Shown one piece after another: positions 51,779 to 60,497 of a stretch of 64,000 nucleotides of DNA (positions are counted from its first letter, which is position 1; every line of letters starts with the position of its first letter). The stretch spans positions 4,216,001-4,280,000 of the forward strand of contig NZ_CP022436.1 in the NCBI RefSeq assembly GCF_002224285.1, read 5' to 3'. The notes under the pieces were generated by a model that did not search any database, was not told where the DNA came from, and saw only the letters and a program-made list of their open reading frames with translations. The position numbers were made by a program, and so were the translations under genes. The DNA is from Arthrobacter sp. YN. GTDB taxonomy: Bacteria; Actinomycetota; Actinomycetes; Actinomycetales; Micrococcaceae.

Positions 51779-52485
51779 TGGGCACCCGCCAGGATCTTGA
51801 AGTACGCGGTCTCAAGGCTGCCGCCGCCAAGTGCTTTGGCCTCCTCCAGGGTTCCGTGGAACAGGACCCTTTGCTTGAGGATGACAACCTGGTCCGCCAC
51901 TTGCTCCAGTTCCATCAGCTGGTGGCTTGAAACCAGCGCGCTTCCACCGGCGGCGGCGAACTCCCGCAAAAAACGTCGCAGCCATTGAATGCCCTCAGGG
52001 TCCAGTCCGTTGGCGGGCTCGTCGAGGACAAGCAACTGGGGATTACCAACCAACGCGGATGCAATCCCCAGGCGTTGCTTCATGCCCAGCGAGTAGTCCC
52101 GGACCTTCTTGTTGGCTTCCCCCGCCAGATCCACCTGTTCAAGGACCCGCTCCACGTTGTCGCTGTCCACTCCGGCGGCGAGCTGGCAGATCTGCAGGTG
52201 CCTGCGCCCCGTCAGCCCGGGCTCAACGTCCATCCCGTCCAAGTTCACGCCCACCCTGCCGGCGGGCCTGCGGAGGGATCGGTAGTCCACACCGAACACG
52301 GTGGCGCGGCCGGACGTCGCCTCCACCAAACCTGTGAGGCCGGCGAGCGCGGTACTTTTCCCAGCGCCGTTGGGGCCGATCAGTCCCACCACCCGTCCTG
52401 CGGGAACATCGAACGTCAGCCCCTCGACTGCGAAACGTCCGCCCCTTTTCTTGCTGAACTGCTCAAAACTGGCGTGAATTGTCAT
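51775..52485 (-). CDS. ABC transporter ATP-binding protein
   Basis: A 236-residue ABC ATPase: Walker A GPNGAGKST, signature SLGMKQRLGIA, Walker B LLVLDEPANGLDP and switch His in SSHQLMEL. It is of the class energising ABC-2 permeases in peptide export or self-resistance. ATG 52485 overlaps the M50 protease stop (ATGA). It is part of the RiPP operon, so it probably exports or detoxifies the mature peptides. Confidence 0.93.
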   Translation of the reverse strand: MTIHASFEQFSKKRGGRFAVEGLTFDVPAGRVVGLIGPNGAGKSTALAGLTGLVEATSGRATVFGVDYRSLRRPAGRVGVNLDGMDVEPGLTGRRHLQICQLAAGVDSDNVERVLEQVDLAGEANKKVRDYSLGMKQRLGIASALVGNPQLLVLDEPANGLDPEGIQWLRRFLREFAAAGGSALVSSHQLMELEQVADQVVILKQRVLFHGTLEEAKALGGGSLETAYFKILAGAQ

Positions 52486-54156
52486 GGCTGCCCTTTCGTG
52501 GATTCTGCAGTTGGTCCTGCTTGCCCTGGCCACAGAGGCGAGCTGGTGATGGACGCCCAGAGCCACTCCCCCAAGCTCGTCTCGTGTTGGCTGGCTACTT
52601 CAGCCCGCCCGGAGGACGAAAGGTTCATTCCTGATTCCAGGTGACCGGAGAAGGCCATCACCGGCAGGGTGTCGCCTGCGAGGGCTACGGGGACCAACGT
52701 GTCCAGAGGTGCCATGGAGTTCGACGGCGGTTGGTCACCGATGGTTGCCCGTCCCAGGTTTTCGTGAAGGATCATTCCCTGCGATTGCAGCGTGACTGTG
52801 TCGCCGGGGGATAGCGCCTGGGACGGACCTTGGACCGGCATCACGATCTTCAGCTGGCCGCCGTGGTAGGTGTACCCAGCAACGGTCACCGCCCTGACGG
52901 GAACGATCGCCAGGAGCACCCCGATGACAACCAGACCCAGCAGCACCACCAAGATCCGACGCCAGCGCGGGCTCCCGCTGGCTGCCGCTGCCCGAAAGAA
53001 CCGGATCGCTCCCCTGAGTGCCATGACGAGCAATAGGCACAGGACCGCGAGGACCACCAAGTGGCCCACAAAGCCCAGCTGGAGGAAGATCGGCACCAGG
53101 CGTTGGTAACCGATCACCATGAAGGCTATTCCGGCAACAAAGCTGGCGAGCCCAAACCATGGAAGCAGGCCGCCGCGGCCCAGTGCGCGTCGGGATCCGA
53201 GGACCCGGACGCTGACCACTTGGGCCAAGGCATCCAAGGACTTTTTTCCGGAGGTGTGGAATGTCCACGGCAGACATCAGGGCCACATAGCCGTCCAGCT
53301 TGATGAACGGGAACAGGTTGAGCACGGCCACGGCGTAGCAAATGACGCCATAAAGGACAGCGGCATCCTTAAGCGATGACTCAGGAAGCAGCGCTTGGCC
53401 GGCCAGAACCATGCTGCCCAGAGCCACGTGGACCAAGGGCCCCGCCAAGGCAACCAGCACCCGTTGCTTCCTGGAGCTCAGCCGCCACCCATCCGTCACA
53501 TCGCAGAAGAACGCAGGCGAGAGATAGAACAGCATGATCCCGATGCGACGCGCTGTCCCGCCGAAGTACGTAAGTGCCATGCCGTGGCCCAGTTCGTGCA
53601 GGAGCGTGGACACAAACATCGCGGCCACTACGTACAGGTACGCCTCCATTGGGAGGGGCGTCGCCAGGACCCGCCACATGCTGGGCCCCGCAATGAAAGC
53701 GCCCACCAATCCGCCGAGAAGAAGAAGCAGGGCCACCACAGCCATGCCGGGCCGCGCCATGGCCGCCACCATCGGCCGGAAGAACTCCAGCAAGGGCGCG
53801 GGATTGAACAAGGTGAACTGCACTGTCAGTGGCGGCCTGAACTGGACCCGTCGCATCGCAACGGGCGCCGCACCGCCGTCGAATATTCCTGTGTGCGCCA
53901 ACTGGCCCACGATCCCCATGACATCCTGGGCTGTCCACGGAGATCCGAGAAAGAGTGCCACTTGGGCCGCATCCTTCCTGCCGTCCACTGCTTTGAGAAC
54001 GTTTGCGACGTCGGCGGAGACGCGCGCTTTCGGCACACCGTTGACGGCCACGATCCAGGGGCCGGCAGCCGCCAGCGGCGCATCGATGGACCCCGCCGGA
54101 GAAAGCTGCACTGGCCACTCGACCGCCCGGTCAGTGGGCACTTTGAGCCTGCTCAT
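52482..54156 (-). CDS. M50-type intramembrane metalloprotease, split by a frameshift
   Basis: The first frame runs from ATG 54156 through a PqqD-like N-terminal domain (RVSADVANVLKAVDGRKDAA) and an M50 domain with zinc motif HELGH (VSTLLHELGHGMALTYFGGT) and a second ligand region (NLFPFIKLDGYVALMSAVD). At an A6 run (53242-53247) this frame is lost; the second frame (SLDALAQVVSVRVLGSRRAL, then membrane helices) continues to 52482. Five As would restore one protein of about 557 residues. It is probably the maturation protease of the RiPP. The stop overlaps the ATPase start. Confidence 0.8.
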
Positions 54157-55343
54157 ATCAGCGGGTGCGGGGTGGAGAAATGGCCGGGCAGGAACAGTCC
54201 TTTGGTTTCGTCCATGGTGAGGGGAACGGTGCCGGGGCAGATCGCTTTTCCGGCCACCCAGCCCATGTCCTGGATCGCTGCGGGCAGCCTGTGGGTGAGG
54301 CTTACCCAGTGCGTTTGGATGTCCCTTCCCGCGAGGTATCGCACCAAGGTTTCAACGTCCGGCGAAGGTTGGATGTCGGGGAGACCCGCTGGCTGGAAGG
54401 ACTGGACCCACCGGAGCAACCCGTCAATGGCGGCCGGCGTCGTCCAGAAGTCGGCCCGGGAATCGTCATCCGTCACCGCCGCGGGAGACTGCGGACGGGA
54501 ACGGGTTTGGAACAGCTCCCGGATTTGGAGTCCTTCCTGAAGTGCCCCGCGCAACGCGGATACAGGGTGGGCGGCTGCTTTGAGCCCTACCGCACCAAAG
54601 TGGGCCTCGTCGGCAATCACGCACACCGCCGTCGTCAGCGGACTGCCCTGCTGCGGGATGAACGCCAACCACGGTTCGACGCCGGCAGACCTCGCCGCGT
54701 CAAGAAGCAAGAGGAAGCTCCGGGTCTCCTGGGTGGACCGCACAGCCTCGGGCAGAGACGCCACATCGAAGCTGAGCAGGGGCGTCCGCCGGTGCCATGC
54801 GGCCAAAAACGCGTCCCGTTCCAGCACTTCCCCGATGCCCGCAATCTGCGCAAAGGCCTCCGATGGACCCGATGCTGCACCATTGGGAGACGGATCGAAG
54901 AAGCGGTCCCACGGATTCGCCTCCATGTGTCCGGGGCAGTAGTCCACTACCGGCGCCGGAATATGCGAGGCCTTTCCGGTGAGCAGGTTGGTGGCCCGGT
55001 ACCAAGGAAATTCGTAGGCGAGCGCTGATGGTCGCCCAAGCCCCGCCGTGATGAAGTCGATCCGCAGGTCCACACTCCCGGTCTGGACAAGAAGGTGCTC
55101 GGAATCCGCCGGCGCGGGTGCCAGCGCAAACCGTTCCACAGCTTCTCCCGCACCCCGGGTGATGGAGTCGCGTTTCCTGACGTCAAAGGCCCCGACGGCG
55201 GAAGCGAACCCTGCTTGCGATGCCCGCCCAGGTGCCAACACACCGGCAGTTCGCCACAGCCCAACCTCGTTGGGAACGTACACCCCCGATTCGGACACCA
55301 GGCCCAGCGACGGATCGAGAGTCCGTACAGGATCGATGCTCAT
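54153..55343 (-). CDS. YcaO family protein in RiPP operon
   Basis: A 396-residue YcaO-fold protein. ATP/Mg-binding pattern: RKRDSITRGAGEAVERFALA (S-x-x-R-x-x-E-x-x-E/R type) and GIGEVLERDAFLAAWHRRTP. YcaO enzymes activate backbone amides with ATP to form azolines, thioamides, amidines or other changes. No E1-like or TfuA partner is seen, and the precursors have no Cys, so the reaction is not predictable. ATG 55343 overlaps the methyltransferase stop (ATGA) and its stop overlaps the protease start. Confidence 0.88.
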   Translation of the reverse strand: MSIDPVRTLDPSLGLVSESGVYVPNEVGLWRTAGVLAPGRASQAGFASAVGAFDVRKRDSITRGAGEAVERFALAPAPADSEHLLVQTGSVDLRIDFITAGLGRPSALAYEFPWYRATNLLTGKASHIPAPVVDYCPGHMEANPWDRFFDPSPNGAASGPSEAFAQIAGIGEVLERDAFLAAWHRRTPLLSFDVASLPEAVRSTQETRSFLLLLDAARSAGVEPWLAFIPQQGSPLTTAVCVIADEAHFGAVGLKAAAHPVSALRGALQEGLQIRELFQTRSRPQSPAAVTDDDSRADFWTTPAAIDGLLRWVQSFQPAGLPDIQPSPDVETLVRYLAGRDIQTHWVSLTHRLPAAIQDMGWVAGKAICPGTVPLTMDETKGLFLPGHFSTPHPLI

Positions 55344-56158
55344 ACGCCGCACACCCACAGCTCAATGTCATCCAGGCCAGGCGTCCGTGTGGCGATGCGG
55401 ACCGGCCTGCGTTCCAGGATGGTCAAGCCTTCAGCAGTGATCTCTTCCTCGATGAGGCTGTTGCTGACGAACGCGATGTCGCTGGCGTACGCCGAAGACC
55501 GGTACGTGCCACCTTCACCGAAATTGACGTGGATCATGGTGACGTGGCGGGCACCGTTGGCTGGGTCGCGGCTTTCCGTGGTGATCAGGAACGAGTCCTT
55601 GCCCAACGGCGAAACTGTTGTGCCGCCGTCGTTGTCTTCTGACGCGTGGTGGCTGTCCGCGTTCAGGACCGTGAGAAGGAAACGGCCCTCCGGCGCCAGG
55701 CAGCCGCGGACCTTGCGGAACAACGCACGCCTGCCCACCGGGTCAAGGAGGGTGATGGAACTGGCGCCGAGAACCACGCAACCGAATCCGCCGTCGAGCT
55801 CAAAGCTGGACATGTCAGCCTCCACCATGCCCACCACGACACCGCGCGGGTTGAAGGCCTGCGTTTCCACCTTGGTCTTGAGCAGGGCCAGCATTTCCCG
55901 GGAAGAGTCGACGGCGGTCAGCGGACGTCCCAGCGTCAGGAGGGGACGAGTGATCCGTCCGGAACCGGCAGCCAACTCAAGGATGGGCCCCGCAGTTTTG
56001 CGCGCCGCGGTGAGGATCTCGGGCAGTTCCGTCAGGTCGTTGGCGGTGACAAGGTCATAGAGGCGGGAACCTGAAACGCTGTACAGATCCTCTGGCGGAT
56101 CCACATGGCCCAGGATCCGCAGAACGGCGTCGGCGGTCTTATCTTTTGCGGTGTTCAT
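55340..56158 (-). CDS. SAM-dependent methyltransferase (daptide-type)
   Basis: A 272-residue class I methyltransferase: motif I ILELAAGSGRITRPL, acidic motif II AVDSSREMLALL, motif post-I VEADMSSFEL. In daptide pathways a methyltransferase dimethylates the C-terminal amine made by the aminotransferase; the position directly after three precursors that end in Thr fits this. Substrate is inferred from context. Confidence 0.85.
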   Translation of the reverse strand: MNTAKDKTADAVLRILGHVDPPEDLYSVSGSRLYDLVTANDLTELPEILTAARKTAGPILELAAGSGRITRPLLTLGRPLTAVDSSREMLALLKTKVETQAFNPRGVVVGMVEADMSSFELDGGFGCVVLGASSITLLDPVGRRALFRKVRGCLAPEGRFLLTVLNADSHHASEDNDGGTTVSPLGKDSFLITTESRDPANGARHVTMIHVNFGEGGTYRSSAYASDIAFVSNSLIEEEITAEGLTILERRPVRIATRTPGLDDIELWVCGV

Positions 56159-56241
56159 CAGCTCGTGTTCTCCGGGAGGTTGAGAGTGGTCCGGGGATGC
56201 ACGCGGGTGGGACGGAACGTGGCACCACCCGCGTGCACCGG

Positions 56242-56379
56242 CTATGTGGCGGCGATTCCGACGACGATGCCGGCGATGATGATGACGTCACCAACCCGGA
56301 TGTACCACGGTGTATCGTCCGGGGTGTCGAGGTTCTCCAGCTCTTCGATGGACAGCTGGAGCGTCGAGTTTGCGATCAT
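56242..56379 (-). CDS. RiPP precursor peptide 3 (daptide-like)
   Basis: A 45-residue peptide: leader with LQLSIEELENLDTPDD, core region PWYIRVGDVIIIAGIVVGI and a C-terminal A-A-T. The C-terminal Thr is the residue converted in daptides. It shares the I-x-E-L-E-x-L-D-T-P-D-D block with precursors 1 and 2. ATG 56379 follows a very strong GGAAGGAGG site. Confidence 0.85.
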   Translation of the reverse strand: MIANSTLQLSIEELENLDTPDDTPWYIRVGDVIIIAGIVVGIAAT

Positions 56380-56423
56380 TGGTTCCTCCTTCCTTGTTGT
56401 TGTATGGATGCTGCAGACGGGCA

Positions 56424-56549
56424 CTACGTGATGCTGACGGCGATGATGCCGATTGCGACTCCCTGGGAGACCCCGATGAACCAGTTCTGGAAGTCAGGGG
56501 TGTCCAGCGACTCGATCTCCTGGATGGAAATGTTGAGCTGTTTTTGCAT
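56424..56549 (-). CDS. RiPP precursor peptide 2 (daptide-like)
   Basis: A 41-residue peptide: leader QLNISIQEIESLDTPD, core NWFIGVSQGVAIGIIAVSI and C-terminal Thr. It was found only by the match to its neighbours; too short for usual gene calling. ATG 56549 has GGGAGG upstream. The core is strongly hydrophobic and helical, consistent with a membrane-active peptide. Confidence 0.85.
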   Translation of the reverse strand: MQKQLNISIQEIESLDTPDFQNWFIGVSQGVAIGIIAVSIT

Positions 56550-56598
56550 GCGTGTTCACCTCCCTTCGCTGCTGCTGTGGTGGCGGACAGACGGGAGA

Positions 56599-56742
56599 TC
56601 AGGTGATGGCGACGGCGATGCCTACCAGTGCCAGTCCAGCTGAAATGCCCTTGATGCGTTCGTCCCAGTCATCCGGAACGTCCATGGGCTCCAGCTCCTG
56701 GATGTGGAGGTCCAGGCTCTTGAGTGCGTTGGTGCTGTTCAT
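56599..56742 (-). CDS. RiPP precursor peptide 1 (daptide-like)
   Basis: A 47-residue peptide: leader LDLHIQELEPMDVPDDW, core RIKGISAGLALVGIAVAI and C-terminal Thr. It is the first of the three precursors, 4 bp after the dehydrogenase stop. The shared leader block and shared C-terminal I-T/A-T end argue for one modification system acting on all three. Confidence 0.85.
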   Translation of the reverse strand: MNSTNALKSLDLHIQELEPMDVPDDWDERIKGISAGLALVGIAVAIT

Positions 56743-56746
56743 GTGT

Positions 56747-57961
56747 TCACCCCCTCTCCCCTGCCTCTCGTAGATTGCCCGTGGGGCCTGGCAAGATGTG
56801 GGGTCCTCCCGCAGCAGCGTTGAGGACGTGCTGGATCTGTGCGGCGTCGATGCCTCGAAGCATCGGAAGCCCGCCACCCCAGTTGCGGATGGAGGCGTCC
56901 GTGGTGCGGACCAGAATTTCCTCGGTGATGGATGGGAGCCCCGTGATGCCCCACTGCCACATCAACTCGTCAATGCCCCGCCCAGGATCGGGATCCAGTG
57001 AAGGTTCCGTTGCCGTCACCATGTTCCAGAGGTGCTTGAGCCGTGTGGAATCGCCCCACCCTGCGGCGCCCTCACCGATTTCCCTCCAGATGGGGCCAAT
57101 CACCGAGGCCGTCGCCGTCATTTTCCGCGCGCCCGTGACGTAGGAGAGCTCGTTCGCCACGTACCAGTGCTTGGCGCCGTAAGGGTTGCGCCCCATCAGT
57201 GCCCAGCCGGTGTGCGTTTCCATGCTCAGGCGGGCGGCGGCCAGCCTCAGCTCCGGAGCATCCTTGCAGGACAGTTGCTGCCCCAGCCGCACTATCCGCT
57301 GGATGAGCGCATGGCCGTCGTCGTCGAAGATGCTGTGATGGCTGCCAATCATGGTCCCGGCCACCCGCAGGAACGCTTCAAGCAGCCCCTCGTAAACCAA
57401 CTGCTTGGGCAGGGTGGCGAAGTGTCCGGCGTCGAGCAATGCAGCGTCACCTGTCAGGTGCCGCGAGACAATCAAACGGCGTCCGACGGCGGTGTCCAGG
57501 CACGCTACTGCGCTGACTTCCGCGCCGGTCCCCACGGTGGACGGCATCAGAATGGTCTTGGGACGCTCCTTGGGGTTGGTCACCGGCGGAAGGACCAGGA
57601 GGCCTGAGCGCTTGGCATGGCGTTCAGCGAAGATGGCCAGGCCCGGATCCGCGGTGAACAGCGCGGCGAGCTTGACCGCGTCCAGAACTGAGCCGCCGCC
57701 GAGTCCGGCAACGGTCTGAAGTCCGTTTTCGCGGATGAAGCTGCCCACCGCTCGGACGGTTTCCACGGTGACCGGCGTCGCGTCCAGCTCCAGGACCGGG
57801 GCACCGTTGAGGTGGCCGGCCAACAGCTTGTCCCGGTGTCCTGCCAAGTGGCTGTCCACCACCAGTCCCGTCCGTCCACGGGTCAGGCCGCCGATGTACT
57901 CGGCTGCCGTGCCGTCGTCGAGGATGACACAGCGGGTCCTCCAGATGTGGTCGGCAATCAT
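56747..57961 (-). CDS. Iron-type alcohol dehydrogenase (daptide MpaB-like)
   Basis: A 404-residue group III dehydrogenase: NAD-binding AGLGGGSVLDAVKLAALF, PSTVGTGAEVSAVACLD, and metal-ligand region HHSIFDDDGHALIQRI with AKHWYVANEL. In daptide pathways this member oxidatively decarboxylates the precursor C-terminal Thr to a ketone. It lies between the aminotransferase and the precursors, as in that pathway. ATG 57961 overlaps the aminotransferase stop (ATGA). Confidence 0.88.
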   Translation of the reverse strand: MIADHIWRTRCVILDDGTAAEYIGGLTRGRTGLVVDSHLAGHRDKLLAGHLNGAPVLELDATPVTVETVRAVGSFIRENGLQTVAGLGGGSVLDAVKLAALFTADPGLAIFAERHAKRSGLLVLPPVTNPKERPKTILMPSTVGTGAEVSAVACLDTAVGRRLIVSRHLTGDAALLDAGHFATLPKQLVYEGLLEAFLRVAGTMIGSHHSIFDDDGHALIQRIVRLGQQLSCKDAPELRLAAARLSMETHTGWALMGRNPYGAKHWYVANELSYVTGARKMTATASVIGPIWREIGEGAAGWGDSTRLKHLWNMVTATEPSLDPDPGRGIDELMWQWGITGLPSITEEILVRTTDASIRNWGGGLPMLRGIDAAQIQHVLNAAAGGPHILPGPTGNLREAGERG

Positions 57962-59247
57962 GCGAAGACCCCATCTTTTTCGGCGGCGGCCAGGCCGGTG
58001 CGGATGGCCTGGCGCAATTCCTCGAAGTTCTGCTCCGTATAAATGAGTGCGGGCAGGAGTTGGATTCGTCCCGGCCCTGCTTGCACGATTGCCCCGGCGT
58101 CGTGGATGCTCCGGACCACGGCAAGGACCCCGCTTGATGAGAGGGGCGTTCCGTTGTGGGACCGAAGTTTGATGGCCCTCATGCAGCCGCGGCCCGTGGA
58201 ATTGCCTATGCCTCGCGTGTTTTGTAGGTCCTCAATGAGGTTGCTGAGGCCAGAGGCCACCTGTTTGGTCAGGGTGTCGTGATCCAGTCTTTTCATCTCG
58301 GCGATGGTGCTGAGGATCGCCGCGCACGTTGCCGGCGTGCCTGCCTGTGTTTCCCCGTGAACGAAGACGGACTCATTCTTGTCGAAGGTCTCCGTAATGC
58401 GCTGGGCGATCAGGAGGGCGGCGCAGGCGCTGGTGCCGTTGGTCAGGCCTTTGGAAGTGACAATGATGTCCGGTTGGTGGGGCCATTCGTCTGAGGCGAA
58501 CCAGCCATTCACCCTGCCGAAGCCGGTGGCAACCTCGTCGGCTACCACGAGGAAGCCGTGCTGGTCGCGATGCTTGATGACCGCCTCGATGAAAGGGTCC
58601 GGCACCGCTTCCGCGCCTGAACCAAGGACGGGCTCCATGATGACTGCCGCAATCCTGTGGCCTTCCCTGGACATGAGCTGCGCCAGTTCCGCGCCGTCGT
58701 CGTCAAAGCTGATGTGCCGGATGTTCCGCCGGTCCACTCCGTACATGGTTTGTCCCAGTTCGTCGCCGCTCAGCGCCTGGCTTCCGTACGTCAGCCCGTG
58801 ATAGCTGCCCTTCAGGCCGACGACGAGTTTCCGTTCAGGCTGCCCGTCCAGGACGAAGTACTGACGAGCCAGCTTCATCACGGCATCGTTGGCAGCGCCT
58901 CCGGAGGTAGAGAAGAGGACGCGGTGGAAGCTGTGGGATGGCAGGTTCACCAAGGCTTTGGAGGCTTCAATGGCCGCGCGGTGAGCCGTGCGAAAGAGCG
59001 GAAGGTAGGACGCCTTGTGGAGTTCCTTGGCTACGGCCTCAGCGATGTTCCCGTTTCCGTAGCCCAGGTTGGTGTTCCAGAGTCCGCTCTTGGCGCAGAG
59101 GCGTTGCCGTCCGTCGTCGAAGGTGACATGGACTCCGTTGGCGCTGACCGCTGTGTGGCTTTCCCCAGCGAAGTCATGCTGGGAGACGAGTGGCACCCAG
59201 AGTGGAAGTTGGGTCCTGGGAGTGGGAAGGATCGGCACAACGGTCAT
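57958..59247 (-). CDS. Class III PLP aminotransferase (daptide MpaC-like)
   Basis: A 429-residue fold-type I class III aminotransferase. PLP Lys is in DIIVTSKGLTNGT; VVADEVATGFGRVNGWFAS holds the cofactor Asp; SYHGLTYGSQALSG and QAGTPATCAAILSTI are typical. In the daptide pathway it converts the C-terminal ketone to an amine. ATG 59247 overlaps the preceding stop (TGATG). Confidence 0.92.
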   Translation of the reverse strand: MTVVPILPTPRTQLPLWVPLVSQHDFAGESHTAVSANGVHVTFDDGRQRLCAKSGLWNTNLGYGNGNIAEAVAKELHKASYLPLFRTAHRAAIEASKALVNLPSHSFHRVLFSTSGGAANDAVMKLARQYFVLDGQPERKLVVGLKGSYHGLTYGSQALSGDELGQTMYGVDRRNIRHISFDDDGAELAQLMSREGHRIAAVIMEPVLGSGAEAVPDPFIEAVIKHRDQHGFLVVADEVATGFGRVNGWFASDEWPHQPDIIVTSKGLTNGTSACAALLIAQRITETFDKNESVFVHGETQAGTPATCAAILSTIAEMKRLDHDTLTKQVASGLSNLIEDLQNTRGIGNSTGRGCMRAIKLRSHNGTPLSSSGVLAVVRSIHDAGAIVQAGPGRIQLLPALIYTEQNFEELRQAIRTGLAAAEKDGVFA

Positions 59248-60269
59248 CAGCGTGCACCAACAATGTCGATACCGAGTTGCCCAAACCGGTCCAGGACAGC
59301 ATGGGCGGCTTCCTCGGCGAGCGCAGCTGAAACTTTGAGGGCCGGCGCCGCTGCGATGGCAGCTACCTTGACGTCGCGAAGGTTGGAAACGGCTTCGATA
59401 ATGGCTGCGGCGTCCGGACCGATCTTGAAGAGACGCCCGGTCTTGGCGTCCAGAAGGGTATGGTCACTACCCTGCTTCAGAATGAAGGGAGCATGTGCCG
59501 ACGGCAGGCCATCGCGCAGCGCGGCGCCGTAGAGGCTGGCTCCGAATCCCACCAACTTGGTACCGGGACGGTCCTCGCGGGCTACAAATTTCCAGGCGTC
59601 CAAGGCTGCCAGGTAGCGGGCGATCCACGGCTTGGCGGCCAGCGACTCGTAGATGTCCCAGGGGTAGTAGGCCGCTGCAACGGCGGACTCGGGCCGGAGC
59701 GCAATGGCCCTGATCCGCAGGTCAGCAAGAGCGTCCCCAACCGTGCCAATCTTGGTTCCGTAAGGTCCGCTGAGAACGGATCCGTCCCACGTGATGTGGA
59801 GCCGGGCCAACAGGAGGTTGTCCTTTGGCGCCCCGCTCAGCAGTCCCCGCTCAGCCAGCACCGCATTGACCTCGGTAAGTTGCTGAACGAAGTGCCCCGT
59901 ACGGCAGGCTTCCTCGGCGTCGTCGAAGAAGGCCTGCCAGTCCTCTTTGGTGGTGATCCTGACTACCGTCACACCTACAAGGTTCACGAACGGGATGGCC
60001 ACATAGTCCTGGATTTCCAGGCTCAGTGTGCCGTCCACCAGGAGTTCTTCCCCTGCGACATCGAAGGATCCCGTGACGGCCACGATGCCCGGGTCCGTGT
60101 TGTCCCCGTTGAGGACCAGGATGGTGGAGTCCTCGCCGGCCAGCGTCTTCGCGTAGCCGGTGTGGTCAGGATTCTCGACAAAAATGACGTGGCCCGGGAT
60201 ACGCCCCGGAATGCCGGTGATCCACTGATCCACAGCGGCGGCAATGCTCTGTTGCTGACTCAGCTTCAA
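59247..60269 (-). CDS. Daptide-type RiPP recognition protein (MpaD-like)
   Basis: About 340 residues with no enzyme motif: AAVDQWITGIPGRIPGHVIF, DGTLSLEIQDYVAIPFVNLV, LHITWDGSVLSGPYGTKIGT and KIGPDAAAIIEAVSNLRDVK. By place and size it matches the recognition protein of daptide clusters, which presents leaders to the modifying enzymes. TTG 60269 is preferred over TTG 60284 because a G-rich site lies just upstream; the difference is five residues. First gene of the operon. Confidence 0.75.
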   Translation of the reverse strand: MKLSQQQSIAAAVDQWITGIPGRIPGHVIFVENPDHTGYAKTLAGEDSTILVLNGDNTDPGIVAVTGSFDVAGEELLVDGTLSLEIQDYVAIPFVNLVGVTVVRITTKEDWQAFFDDAEEACRTGHFVQQLTEVNAVLAERGLLSGAPKDNLLLARLHITWDGSVLSGPYGTKIGTVGDALADLRIRAIALRPESAVAAAYYPWDIYESLAAKPWIARYLAALDAWKFVAREDRPGTKLVGFGASLYGAALRDGLPSAHAPFILKQGSDHTLLDAKTGRLFKIGPDAAAIIEAVSNLRDVKVAAIAAAPALKVSAALAEEAAHAVLDRFGQLGIDIVGAR

Positions 60270-60389
60270 TGACCCAACCCCCAATAGTTGTGCACTCTTC
60301 TCCGGAGCAGTCCCGGCATCATTTCCGGGTGCTCGTTATGAGAAGGACACTATGGGCGGGCCGAAGGGCCACAGGGCGGAAAGCGGAAA

Positions 60390-60464
60390 CTAGGTGGTGA
60401 ATCGGCCGAAATTAGGGGTTATTTGGGGGCGTCTAGGTGGTGGTTGGGGGTGGCCTAGGTGGTG
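60390..60464. promoter_or_regulatory. Four direct repeats upstream of the RiPP operon
   Basis: CTAGGTGGTG at 60390, 60433 and 60455, with a degenerate TTAGGGGTTA at 60412, gives 22, 21 and 22 bp steps, so all four lie on one DNA face. They lie 120-195 bp before the first gene. Probable activator or repressor sites. Confidence 0.6.
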
Positions 60465-60497
60465 GAAGAAACAGGGTCGGATCCCAAGAGATGGGGC

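Noticed and set aside
59460..60272. 270-codon plus-strand frame opposite the RiPP recognition protein
   Set aside because: Antis​ense shadow; the minus-strand frame fits the operon with TGATG overlap.
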